Part shown: piece after piece, positions 1 through 6,114 of the stretch
How the letters are laid out: every line of letters begins with the position of its first letter
Position numbering within the stretch: position 1 is the stretch's first letter
Assembly (NCBI GenBank): GCA_905193725.1
Contig: CAJJPW010000122.1
Span: 1-6,713 of the forward strand
DNA length: 6,713 nt
Direction of reading: 5' to 3'
DNA from: an uncultured Eubacteriales bacterium
GTDB taxonomy: Bacteria; Bacillota; Clostridia; Christensenellales; Christensenellaceae
Notes under the pieces: generated by a model
Told to the model about the DNA's origin: nothing
The model's input: only the letters and a program-made list of their open reading frames with translations
Database searches by the model: none
Program-made: the position numbers and the translations under genes

Positions 1-18
1 ATGTCTCACCAGTAACGG

Positions 19-45
19 TTGAGAGATTGATGACCCTGCTATGCT
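19..45 (+). promoter_or_regulatory. Possible promoter of the GntR-family gene
   Basis: An extended -10 motif, TG-C-TATGCT, lies at 37-45. A TTGAGA hexamer sits 15 bases upstream at 19-24. The spacing is shorter than the usual 17, so the -35 match is weak and the call rests mainly on the extended -10. It would give a leader of about 55 bases before the gene at 109. Confidence 0.3.
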
Positions 46-76
46 CAGACTCATCATAGTAAAAGCAAAACAAAGT

Positions 77-96
77 TTTTTAAAAGTGCTTAAAAA
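77..96. repeat. Perfect 7-bp inverted repeat in the gntR leader, candidate operator
   Basis: TTTTTAA at 77-83 and TTAAAAA at 90-96 form a perfect inverted repeat around six bases. It lies between the possible promoter and the ribosome binding site of the GntR-family gene. Regulators of this family commonly repress their own gene, so this could be an autoregulatory operator. It is very AT-rich and differs from the GT-N-TA-N-AC core described for HutC-type operators, so chance is a real alternative. Confidence 0.3.
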
Positions 97-108
97 GGTA
101 GGAGAAAA

Positions 109-861
109 ATGAATCGGGTATACTACAAGCTGAAGATGGATCGGAACATTCCAGTGCCGCTATATTATCAGCTCAAACAATTTATGATTTCGCAAATTGA
201 ACAAAACGTGTTAAAAGAGGGAGATCCTGTGCCCTCCGAAGAGGAATTATGCCACATACTCAATGTGAGTCGGGCAACCATTCGTCAGGCATTTAGTGAA
301 CTGGTAGCAGAAGGCCATTTGAAGAGAATGAAGGCCAAAGGTACCTTTATCGCCAAGCCCAAAATAGAGGGAGAATTTTTCCAAACGATTGAGAGCTTTA
401 ACGATGAGATGAGAAAAAAAGGCCTTGTTCCTTCCACCAAGGTGATCGGCATGGGAGTCATGCGCAACGAGAAGATTATGAAGACGTTGCAGCTGGAAGA
501 CGATGATGCCTGCATCTACATCAAGAGAATTCGGTTTGCCAACGACGATCCGATGGTATATGTAGAGACCTTTTTATCGGATAAAAAATACCATGGCCTT
601 TTAGAAGTGGATTTGGAAAAGAACTCCTTATACCAGACACTGGATGAAAAATTTGGAGTCGTTGTCTATAAAGTATCCCGACTGTTACAGGTGGATTTGG
701 CAGATAAAAAACTGGCAACGCTGCTCAATATCAAAGAAGATGCGCCAATTTACTATGTATACACCTCTTCTTTTACACAAGAAGGAGAGCCGATTGCCCA
801 TTCTATTGCCCAATATCGCGGAGACCGCAACGAATTTCGGGTAGATCTGGTGCGAAAGTGA
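109..861 (+). CDS. GntR-family transcriptional regulator, HutC/UTRA type
   Basis: This is a DNA-binding repressor or activator controlled by a small-molecule ligand. The N-terminal winged helix-turn-helix spans about residues 15-83. It shows the family signature VPSEEEL (41-47), the recognition helix region VSRATIRQAF (53-62) and the wing ending KGTFIAKP (77-84). The C-terminal UTRA ligand-binding domain covers about 95-245 and ends with the typical pattern SIAQYRGDRNEFRV. At 250 residues it has normal full length. The start at 109 follows AGGTAGGAG at 96-104; the alternative ATG at 136 has no ribosome binding site. The gene stands alone on the plus strand and is convergent with the MaoC-like gene, so it is not in an operon with it. 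The effector cannot be told from the sequence; UTRA ligands in known members include sugars phosphates, histidine derivatives and fatty-acid-like molecules. Family assignment is secure, target unknown. Confidence 0.95.
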   Translation: MNRVYYKLKMDRNIPVPLYYQLKQFMISQIEQNVLKEGDPVPSEEELCHILNVSRATIRQAFSELVAEGHLKRMKAKGTFIAKPKIEGEFFQTIESFNDEMRKKGLVPSTKVIGMGVMRNEKIMKTLQLEDDDACIYIKRIRFANDDPMVYVETFLSDKKYHGLLEVDLEKNSLYQTLDEKFGVVVYKVSRLLQVDLADKKLATLLNIKEDAPIYYVYTSSFTQEGEPIAHSIAQYRGDRNEFRVDLVRK

Positions 862-888
862 GTTTGCAATCATATCATCGAAAAAGAA

Positions 889-923
889 AAAAGTCTGGGG
901 AAGTAGATGTCCACCAGACTTTT
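889..923. terminator. Bidirectional rho-independent terminator
   Basis: A perfect 10-base-pair stem joins 889-898 (AAAAGTCTGG) to 914-923 (CCAGACTTTT) around a 15-base loop. On the plus strand the stem runs into TTTT. On the minus strand it runs into a long T-rich tract (complement of 881-892), so termination should be stronger in that direction. It lies between the converging gntR-type gene and the MaoC-like gene and would serve both. Confidence 0.85.
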
Positions 924-934
924 TGTATATCACC

Positions 935-1369
935 TTATTTATCTTTGGAGATGAGCACTTTAATAGAAGCATAACCGGTGAGGACAGTCTCACCCCGCTG
1001 GTTGGTACACACCACATCCATCTTTACAATTCTGCGCTCGGTGAGAATTTCTGTCAAAGTGGCGGTAGCAGTGATGGTATCCCCGGGCCGCACTGGTGCA
1101 ACGAATTTGGAATAGATGTCTCTGAGGCAGCAATCGCAAGTGCCCTGCCCCTGCAATGGGGAGCCTGTTACGGTGCTTACAAGACCGGTGGTCAACACCC
1201 CATGGGCAATTCTACCACCGAAGGGAGTCTTTTTCGCCAGCTCCTCGTTAAAGTGCAGAGGATACATGTCTCCAGAAGCTGCGCCGAACATCAAAATATC
1301 GGCCTCAGTAATGGTTTTGGTAAATGTGGCAACATCTCCTACATGGTAATCCTCGATGTATTTTGTCAT
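935..1369 (-). CDS. MaoC-like (R)-hydratase, hot-dog fold
   Basis: This 144-residue protein has the size of single-domain MaoC/PhaJ-type (R)-specific enoyl-CoA hydratases, which add water across trans-2-enoyl-CoA. The hydratase motif is at about residues 31-42, SGDMYPLHFNEE, with the catalytic pair Asp34 and His39. It continues with FGGRIAHG (50-57), and the second conserved strand region ends FVAPVRPGD (89-97). The usual Asn after the catalytic Asp (DxNPxH) is Tyr36 here, which may change substrate range. A Cys-rich stretch, CDCC, lies at 78-81. The start has an excellent ribosome binding site, AGGAGG at 1378-1383, eight bases upstream. The gene follows the TIM44-like gene on the same strand with a gap of 98 bases and could be read from its transcript. 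Substrate (enoyl-CoA or another CoA ester) is not determined. Family call is strong. Confidence 0.9.
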   Translation of the reverse strand: MTKYIEDYHVGDVATFTKTITEADILMFGAASGDMYPLHFNEELAKKTPFGGRIAHGVLTTGLVSTVTGSPLQGQGTCDCCLRDIYSKFVAPVRPGDTITATATLTEILTERRIVKMDVVCTNQRGETVLTGYASIKVLISKDK

Positions 1370-1410
1370 GATAACAACCTCCTAGTAGATTAAAATATTC
1401 TATATAACCG

Positions 1411-1439
1411 CCTTTTTGCCGATGGAGTACGGAAAAAGG
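1411..1439. repeat. Hairpin between the TIM44-like and MaoC-like genes
   Basis: CCTTTTTGCC at 1411-1420 can pair with GGAAAAAGG at 1431-1439, giving nine base pairs with one bulged G and a ten-base loop. Neither strand has a T-tract after the stem, so it is not a standard intrinsic terminator. On the minus-strand message it would lie between the stop of the TIM44-like gene and the ribosome binding site of the MaoC-like gene. It may be an RNA-processing or stability hairpin, an operator, or chance. Confidence 0.35.
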
Positions 1440-1467
1440 TGAGAAAAAGGCTGGGTAAGGTAAGATG

Positions 1468-2397
1468 TCATTCGTCAGCGCTATCGGCCCCAGAGGAATC
1501 CGAAGCGATTACGCCAGTGGTGTTATCGATAGGAGTATGGGACGTAATGCTCTCAATATTCTCTAGCACCCAATCGTACGCGCCGGTAGTAATGACCTCA
1601 CCGCACTGCGGGCATTGGCCTTCTGGAGTGATCTGCAAAGATGCACCGCAGTGAGGGCAGGAAGAAGTGCTCTTGTTGCTTCGGGCAGGGTCTGTGAGCA
1701 CACCGGCTTGGCGCATCAATGTGAGAAAATACTTCATCAGATACTCCTCTTTGGGGTTGCCTTGCACCACGTTGCGCGTTTTTTCGTCTATTACATAATC
1801 ACTCATGCGGGCTTCCAAATAGACGGTCAGATACTCCGTATCATTGGTCTCCCGGTATTTATGAAGATAGGTTTGGCTCACACTGAGCCGCTCAATGACG
1901 TTAATGCGCCCGGAATCGATATATTCCTGCAGCTGTGCGCGATGTTGTTGAAATAGAGCATTGGCTTCAAAAAGCTGGAATTTAGTACAATCTCTTTCTG
2001 TCCAGGCCATTTGCAAGGTGATAAACGCTTCTTTGACCCAGGAGATCAATCGCTCTTTGCTGAATTGAGGATCTTTCTGAGCGATTGCCTGCTCAATTTG
2101 TTGATTGAAGTTGGCGGGGACAGGCGTGCTTGGCTGGGATTTGGCAGCAGCCTCGGATTTTTGTCTGCGGTTTGAGAGCACTCTAGAGACCACATAAATC
2201 AAGATAATGGCAAAGACGATGATGGTTCCCAGGCCAAAAGGGCTCTGCTTTTCTGAGTTGATAGTGTCATTGGTTGTGGCGCTCACAGCCGCTGTGGAGG
2301 ACTCAGCAGGCTGAGAAGAGGCTGCCAAGACCTGGCCGCTCAAAAGAAATATGCATATGAGACAAATGAAAATTAAAATGGCAATTCGCTTTTTCAT
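1468..2397 (-). CDS. TIM44-like domain membrane protein with C-terminal zinc ribbon
   Basis: Residues 1-25 look like a signal peptide (MKKR, hydrophobic core, then VLA before the predicted cut after Ala25). A Ser/Thr-rich linker (26-52) and a second hydrophobic segment (about 55-71) follow, then RRQK. The TIM44-like domain spans roughly 97-235. It contains the family-typical pattern DPQFSKERLISWVKEAF (109-125) and QMAWTERD (129-136), followed by a beta-rich half with YLTVYLEA. A zinc ribbon has CPHCG at 247-251 and CPQCG at 262-266, and the tail is acidic and Ser-rich. The start has AAGGGGA at 2407-2413, nine bases upstream. Mitochondrial Tim44 tethers the import motor. The role of bacterial relatives is not established, and the single-domain architecture suggests a membrane-associated binding or scaffold protein. 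Which side of the membrane carries the zinc ribbon depends on whether the N-terminal segment is cleaved. Confidence 0.88.
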   Translation of the reverse strand: MKKRIAILIFICLICIFLLSGQVLAASSQPAESSTAAVSATTNDTINSEKQSPFGLGTIIVFAIILIYVVSRVLSNRRQKSEAAAKSQPSTPVPANFNQQIEQAIAQKDPQFSKERLISWVKEAFITLQMAWTERDCTKFQLFEANALFQQHRAQLQEYIDSGRINVIERLSVSQTYLHKYRETNDTEYLTVYLEARMSDYVIDEKTRNVVQGNPKEEYLMKYFLTLMRQAGVLTDPARSNKSTSSCPHCGASLQITPEGQCPQCGEVITTGAYDWVLENIESITSHTPIDNTTGVIASDSSGADSADE

Positions 2398-2451
2398 AGT
2401 GGTAAATCCCCTTATTTTTTAGTCACATTCTAACCTATTAATTCGAAAAAA

Positions 2452-2552
2452 GCTATGCATATTCCTGCTCTATATGTGAAAATCTTACAGCAATTCTGAG
2501 AGAAAATACATAACTAGTATGCTATAAGTATATTGCTCCTATATTTGTGAAA
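2452..2552. repeat. Two imperfect direct repeats upstream of the TIM44-like gene
   Basis: Two related stretches lie in the same orientation about 70 bases apart. Copy A (about 2454-2482) contains TATGC, then ATATTCCTGCTC, then TATATGTGAAAA. Copy B (about 2519-2551) contains TATGC, then ATATTGCTCC, then TATATTTGTGAAA. They differ by small insertions and deletions. They lie between the terminator of the DUF4173 operon and the start of the TIM44-like gene, where its promoter must be. They could be paired regulator sites or a degenerate duplication. I found no convincing -35/-10 pair in this 160-base stretch. Confidence 0.4.
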
Positions 2553-2559
2553 CTGTCAT

Positions 2560-2599
2560 AAAAAACAAGTGGAAGCCTTGGAGGAGAGCATTCCACTTG
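2560..2599 (-). terminator. Rho-independent terminator of the DUF2975-XRE-DUF4173 operon
   Basis: A perfect nine-base-pair stem joins 2591-2599 and 2566-2574 (CAAGTGGAA and its complement). Read on the minus strand it is followed directly by six T residues (complement of 2560-2565). It begins 45 bases after the stop codon of the DUF4173 gene. No T-tract follows in the plus direction, so it acts one way. Confidence 0.88.
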
Positions 2600-2643
2600 A
2601 TAAAAATATTTTGAAATGATTTGCGAAATAGTGATTGGATTAT

Positions 2644-4218
2644 CTAGGCATTTTTAGCGATATAGAGGATATCAGAGATTAATTCCTTATGCTCTACCAT
2701 GCTCTGTCTTGCCAAATCTCGATTGTAGTTATAGTACTGCCACGGAATGGTGCGCTTGAGCAGCTGATAGTGCTGACCATAAATATGATTGGAGATCTCT
2801 AAAATGGCATAGTACTCATCCCTCGTCAATTCTCCCGGGATATGAGGCACAAGGGAGTTGTACCCGCCCAGACGAACGATCTCCACTGTATTTGCAAAAT
2901 CCTCCTCGTTTAATTGGTCGATATAATAGGGGAGGGCATCGCAAGAGAGACTGGAAAGGTAAACATAGTCTGCCTCTTCCCCTTGGAGTGCTACGTTTTG
3001 CCGGGCGATAAATCCATCGGAGGCAAAGAGACACAGCAAGCTAAAACAGGCAAGCGCTACCACGGATACAATTTTGCGGAGGGCAAATTTTGGTATCCAA
3101 AGCTTTACAATGACGAAGATGATGGCCAAGGCAAATACAATCATAAAGGCTTGGGTATCTACCCGCAAACGCGTTAGCCCATATGCTCCCTCATATAGAA
3201 CCATTCTCCAAAAAGCGGATACCAGCAGCACCAGCACGCCCAGACACAGCAGGGTAAGCAATGCTTTTTTCAGAGGCCAAGCCTTTGGGTTCGCTGGCTT
3301 TTCGCACTTCCAGGAGAAGAGAAGAATGGCTGCCACAAGGATGGAGACGATGATCAGCTGCCAAAATCCGCTGCGGGCATATTGGGAATAGGTGAGCCCC
3401 TCAGGCACGTGACCGGAAAACAAATAGCAGAACTGGATCAGCGAAAAGCTCAGTAAAACTAAGTTGACGATAACCAGCAAAATAGATTGGGCGATCCACT
3501 GAAAGGGGATGGCCTTATGTGGTGATCGAGCGGCGGCAGGGCGTTTGGGCTTATTGAGGCACGACCAGAAGGTGCTGGAAAGCAGACAAAAGGCGATGAT
3601 GAAAATGAATAGATGGAGCAAGATGTTCACAACATTGATTTGCCCAAACAGATTTTGCAAAAACTGCTGATATACTGCATCGGCAGAACCCAATAGCAGT
3701 AAAATAATCAGCGCGACGGGCAGTGTGATGAGAATACCGATGAGCACACCACGGGTTTTTTTAGCATTTCCGCTGACAAAATAGGATGAAAGCGCCTTGC
3801 CCATCCCCATGAAAGGGTATCCAAACCAGAAGATCATGCTATCGCCAATCAAGTAGATGGAGTCTTTGGGGTATCTGGCCTGATGCAAGCTGAGCATTAT
3901 CTGTTCCCCCAACAGGAGAACAATCCCTACGGCACACAAAAAGAGCAAAAAGCCGTTAGTGATAAACACAAAACAGATGCTAAAAAGCAAAGTAAAGATC
4001 ATATGAATTGGACAGGAAAAGAGCCGAAAATTTGGCCACAATGCAATATTCATGATCAGGTAAAAACAGATCAGGTAGATAGGCGCATTGATGCCAAAGG
4101 GCTTCCACTCAAAAACGCTAGGGTATAGCAAGATATTCACTAGGAGGGCTAATATGAGACAGCATAAAAACAGTCGGATAGTGGAGATGGAAGCCTTATC
4201 AGATTTTACATGATTCAT
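2644..4218 (-). CDS. DUF4173 (DUF4153-like) polytopic membrane protein
   Basis: The 524-residue protein has about eleven hydrophobic segments (near 14-34, 45-61, 70-84, 87-105, 157-177, 196-217, 241-268, 285-302, 318-340, 354-372, 382-400). A hydrophilic C-terminal domain of about 120 residues follows. Family hallmarks are YSQYARSGFWQL (277-288) and YGLTRLRV (346-353). The loop between segments 6 and 7 is basic (KPKRPAAARSPHK). The biochemical function of the family is not established; it is a plasma-membrane protein. The start has AAGGAGG at 4226-4232, seven bases upstream. Its ATG overlaps the TGA of the XRE gene by four bases (ATGA), which points to translational coupling. It is the last gene of the operon and a terminator follows. 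Co-transcription with a small XRE regulator and a DUF2975 protein suggests a regulated membrane unit. Confidence 0.9.
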   Translation of the reverse strand: MNHVKSDKASISTIRLFLCCLILALLVNILLYPSVFEWKPFGINAPIYLICFYLIMNIALWPNFRLFSCPIHMIFTLLFSICFVFITNGFLLFLCAVGIVLLLGEQIMLSLHQARYPKDSIYLIGDSMIFWFGYPFMGMGKALSSYFVSGNAKKTRGVLIGILITLPVALIILLLLGSADAVYQQFLQNLFGQINVVNILLHLFIFIIAFCLLSSTFWSCLNKPKRPAAARSPHKAIPFQWIAQSILLVIVNLVLLSFSLIQFCYLFSGHVPEGLTYSQYARSGFWQLIIVSILVAAILLFSWKCEKPANPKAWPLKKALLTLLCLGVLVLLVSAFWRMVLYEGAYGLTRLRVDTQAFMIVFALAIIFVIVKLWIPKFALRKIVSVVALACFSLLCLFASDGFIARQNVALQGEEADYVYLSSLSCDALPYYIDQLNEEDFANTVEIVRLGGYNSLVPHIPGELTRDEYYAILEISNHIYGQHYQLLKRTIPWQYYNYNRDLARQSMVEHKELISDILYIAKNA

Positions 4219-4451
4219 TGTGATTCCTCCTTAGAAATGGTATCGTCATCCGATACAAACTCCAGCAAATCTGCCGGTTGGCAGTTAAGTGCGCTGCAAA
4301 GTGCATTAAGCGTGGAAAAGCGAATGGCCTTTCCCTTGTTGTTCTTTAGTATACTCAAATTGGCCAAAGAGATATCCACAATAGACGAGAGCTCGTTGAG
4401 GCTCATCTTTCTCTTTGCCATCATCACATCTAAGTTCACAATAATAGCCAT
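4215..4451 (-). CDS. Small XRE/Cro-CI-type DNA-binding protein
   Basis: This is a 78-residue single-domain helix-turn-helix protein of the XRE superfamily. The N-terminal strand-like MAIIVNLDVMMAKRKM leads into the helix-turn-helix: SLNELSSIV (17-25), a turn, and the recognition helix ISLANLSILKN (27-37). The region KAIRFSTLNALCSALNCQPADLLEF (41-65) is typical of the small YozG-like regulators that accompany DUF2975 proteins. It ends in an acidic tail. AAGGAGG at 4459-4465 lies seven bases before the start and contains the end of the preceding gene's TAA stop. It most likely binds operators at its own operon promoter (see 4943-5010) and represses or tunes the DUF2975 and DUF4173 genes. The target is an inference. 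Confidence 0.92.
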   Translation of the reverse strand: MAIIVNLDVMMAKRKMSLNELSSIVDISLANLSILKNNKGKAIRFSTLNALCSALNCQPADLLEFVSDDDTISKEESQ

Positions 4452-4463
4452 GGATGAGCCTCC

Positions 4464-4907
4464 TTAAATGGTCAGATCAATTTCTTCTCGATAGGCCACT
4501 GCCTGAGCAATGAGATGGGCGAGAATCTGAGAGCATAAAACGCCTAATATCAAAAGGCCGATGCATAAAAGCTTGGAAAGTGACGGGAGAAAGCACATCA
4601 AGTAGATGAAGTCTGCTAATAGTAGCGCTAAGATGATAGTGATGCGATTGAGCGCCTGAACATTTTTTTGTGTAAAGGGATGGCCCTTGCTCACTGTGTG
4701 AATGCTGTGCCCCAGCTCTAGTAAAAACCAAACGACTAAGGCGCCAGCAGTGTAGCAAAAGACGTAAAAGGGCGTGATGAGTTTGAAGTAATTTGCCATC
4801 CACTGGGGCGCGACGGTCAGTGCAATTAGAAAACCAATATCCAGTATGACTCCTAGGTAAATGGCAATTTGTAGCACAATCGCCAGAGATTTTGCAGACT
4901 GTTTCAT
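4464..4907 (-). CDS. DUF2975 membrane protein
   Basis: This 147-residue protein has four hydrophobic segments (about 7-31, 44-63, 88-106, 112-137). Between segments 2 and 3 is the family motif GHPFTQKNVQALNRI (75-89). The C-terminus, EIDLTI, is also typical of the family. DUF2975 proteins are usually encoded directly before a small XRE regulator, as here. Their function is not established; a membrane sensor or antagonist of the regulator is a common guess. The start has AAGGAGG at 4913-4919, five bases upstream. It is the first gene of the three-gene operon and directly follows the strong promoter at 4943-4971. The stop TAA at 4464-4466 overlaps the ribosome binding site of the XRE gene. Family and operon calls are firm; role unknown. 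Confidence 0.9.
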   Translation of the reverse strand: MKQSAKSLAIVLQIAIYLGVILDIGFLIALTVAPQWMANYFKLITPFYVFCYTAGALVVWFLLELGHSIHTVSKGHPFTQKNVQALNRITIILALLLADFIYLMCFLPSLSKLLCIGLLILGVLCSQILAHLIAQAVAYREEIDLTI

Positions 4908-4942
4908 AAAAGCCTCCTTAAGATAAACGTTGTTTTTTATTA

Positions 4943-4971
4943 AGCATAGTAGATAATATGCTATTTGTCAA
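4943..4971 (-). promoter_or_regulatory. Sigma-A-type promoter of the DUF2975-XRE-DUF4173 operon
   Basis: On the minus strand TTGACA (complement of 4966-4971) is followed, after exactly 17 bases, by TATGCT (complement of 4943-4948). The -35 is a perfect consensus and the -10 has four of six matches. Transcription should start near 4936, leaving a leader of about 30 bases with an AAGGAGG site. Repeats overlap both hexamers. Confidence 0.85.
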
Positions 4972-5010
4972 TAAAAATTTATTGATTTTCGATAATTTTT
5001 TATTGATCAA
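4943..5010. promoter_or_regulatory. Candidate operator cluster for the XRE regulator
   Basis: Several repeats sit on and just upstream of the operon promoter. AGCATA (4943-4948) and TATGCT (4957-4962) form an inverted repeat that includes the -10 hexamer. CAATAAA (4969-4975) and TTTATTG (4978-4984) form a second one, two bases apart, that overlaps the -35. TTTATTGAT occurs twice in direct orientation at 4978-4986 and 4999-5007, exactly 21 bases apart, which is two helical turns. The second copy runs into the palindrome TTGATCAA (5003-5010). Position suggests repression by the operon's own XRE protein. The region is AT-rich, so some matches may be chance. Confidence 0.5.
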
Positions 5011-5222
5011 CAGCTGAAATGCTTCGAAAGATAGAAAAGCAGTGCACACTAGCTGTCCGGCAAGACGTCAATGAAAAAGACTTTTATTGCACAAAAGCTC
5101 TAGGTGGGTCTTGAGATGATAAAAAATAGATAAGAGGATAAGGCAGGGCCCAAAAAGAGAAATTTTCCAGTGGTAATATTGGGAGTGGTTCAATCTGTTC
5201 AGTATGAGCAAATAGAGGGCAT
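5011..5222. other. Intergenic stretch with no convincing gene
   Basis: This stretch lies between the operator cluster of the DUF2975 operon and the terminator of the 269-residue membrane protein gene. Neither strand has an open frame with a ribosome binding site and a recognisable product. The only structure noted is a weak five-base-pair hairpin, CTTTT/AAAAG, near 5081-5097. A short frame on the minus strand entering from 5335 overlaps the neighbouring gene and its terminator and is a shadow. Confidence 0.5.
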
Positions 5223-5255
5223 AAAAAAAGCCATTGCCAACAGAACAGCAATGGC
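5223..5255 (-). terminator. Rho-independent terminator of the 269-residue membrane protein gene
   Basis: A perfect eight-base-pair GC-rich stem joins 5248-5255 and 5230-5237 (GCCATTGC and its complement) around a ten-base loop. On the minus strand it is followed by seven T residues (complement of 5223-5229). It starts ten bases after the TAG stop at 5266. Confidence 0.9.
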
Positions 5256-5265
5256 GCTTGTCCCA

Positions 5266-6075
5266 CTAGAAGATGGTAATGAGTATGAGATAGATCAGCG
5301 ACGCCCCAAAAATGCCAAGGCAGATAAAAAACCACTTGCGCATTTTCTTCTTGGTGCGTGGCGTTAAGATAGTGCTCTTTTTAAGGCCCCCGTGGAGCAG
5401 CACATGACGCTGCAAAATTTTCAACTTAAAAATGGGCACTTGCATGAGCAAAAGTTCTGTATAGATATTGAAGATATACATGAGGCAGATAGCAAAGGGA
5501 AAGGCGCAGATTGCCAAAATGGGCAGGCTGAGTGCGCCCAAAAACGACTCGCTTGCTGCGTCGTAATACCATATAGTACATGAATAGATGTACAAAAGAT
5601 ACATGATAAGTGGCAGAAAAATGCTCAAAAGCAATAATAGACGAAGCACAAAACCGGTGAGAAGAGACCAGCCTTTGGACGTCTTAAAGTTGAGCAATTT
5701 TTTCATGTCGTCGATGGAATAATAGACCGAACTAATATCCCGGCCATCCATGATCTTGCGAAGATTGGCCGCTGTCTTTTGATCCATGAATTTAATATCT
5801 CGAGCCTCAATGAGCCGGAGATAATCGCTATTGGCCAGTTCAAATTCCCCTTCTTTGGTGAATTGGGAAATTTTAAACTTATTGAGCTCTAAGGCATAGG
5901 TGAAGCCAATTTGGAACTGCATAAACTGTTTTTTGGAAACAGCAACTAGGCGGTGAATACGCGGCCGATCAGACCATATACTTTCCACCTGCACAAAATA
6001 TAAAATGTACTTATAATCGGCAGTTTTATACTCCTTACTAAAAAGAAGCATATTATTCTTCTGGAGGAGCTTCAT
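5266..6075 (-). CDS. Unrecognised membrane protein with N-terminal soluble domain
   Basis: I do not recognise this 269-residue protein. Residues 1 to about 138 are hydrophilic with alternating strand-like stretches (YKYILYFVQVESIW, PRIHRLVAVSKKQF) and then a charged helical part. Three hydrophobic segments follow, at about 140-165, 178-205 and 247-268. Between the second and third is a strongly basic loop, with KKSTILTPRTKKKMRKW at 232-248. By the positive-inside rule that loop faces the cytoplasm. The start at 6075 has a modest AGGTGA site (6079-6084); the in-frame ATG at 6051 has no better site. A promoter with consensus TATAAT and a strong terminator frame it as a single-gene unit. It is divergent from the decarboxylase-family gene and shares its promoter region, so the two may be counter-regulated. 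Real gene is very likely, function unknown. Confidence 0.8.
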   Translation of the reverse strand: MKLLQKNNMLLFSKEYKTADYKYILYFVQVESIWSDRPRIHRLVAVSKKQFMQFQIGFTYALELNKFKISQFTKEGEFELANSDYLRLIEARDIKFMDQKTAANLRKIMDGRDISSVYYSIDDMKKLLNFKTSKGWSLLTGFVLRLLLLLSIFLPLIMYLLYIYSCTIWYYDAASESFLGALSLPILAICAFPFAICLMYIFNIYTELLLMQVPIFKLKILQRHVLLHGGLKKSTILTPRTKKKMRKWFFICLGIFGASLIYLILITIF

Positions 6076-6085
6076 ATTTCACCTA

Positions 6086-6114
6086 TTTACTTCCCACTAA
6101 TCTCCTTATATAAT
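6086..6114 (+). promoter_or_regulatory. Promoter of the Orn/Lys/Arg decarboxylase-family gene
   Basis: TTTACT at 6086-6091 (four of six -35 matches) is followed after exactly 17 bases by a perfect TATAAT at 6109-6114. Transcription would start near 6121, giving a leader of about 40 bases. It overlaps the oppositely directed promoter. Confidence 0.65.

Noticed and set aside
3..59. Open frame entering from the left edge on the plus strand and ending TAG at 57-59; the minus strand is also open here.
   Set aside because: Only 18 codons are visible and they match nothing I recognise. Both strands are open by chance over so short a stretch, so a gene tail cannot be supported.
757..764. GTATACAC, matching the GT-N-TA-N-AC core of HutC-type operators.
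   Set aside because: It lies deep inside the regulator's coding sequence, and a motif with six fixed bases is expected about once or twice by chance in a window of this size.
923..1393. A 156-codon plus-strand frame opposite the MaoC-like gene.
   Set aside because: It lies over a clearly recognised gene on the other strand, starts within the terminator and has no ribosome binding site or recognisable motif.
4477..4803. A 108-codon minus-strand frame inside the DUF2975 gene.
   Set aside because: It is a shadow in another frame of a well-recognised membrane protein gene, with a His/Arg/Ser-rich composition typical of shifted frames.
5084..5335. An 83-codon minus-strand frame across the end of the membrane protein gene and its terminator.
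   Set aside because: It has no ribosome binding site, overlaps the 3' end of a better gene and runs through a strong intrinsic terminator.
6096..6107. AAGGAG followed by GTG and a four-codon frame in the leader of the 269-residue protein gene, a possible leader peptide (minus strand).
   Set aside because: It starts at or before the predicted transcription start, is only four codons long and uses a GTG start, so it cannot be separated from chance.
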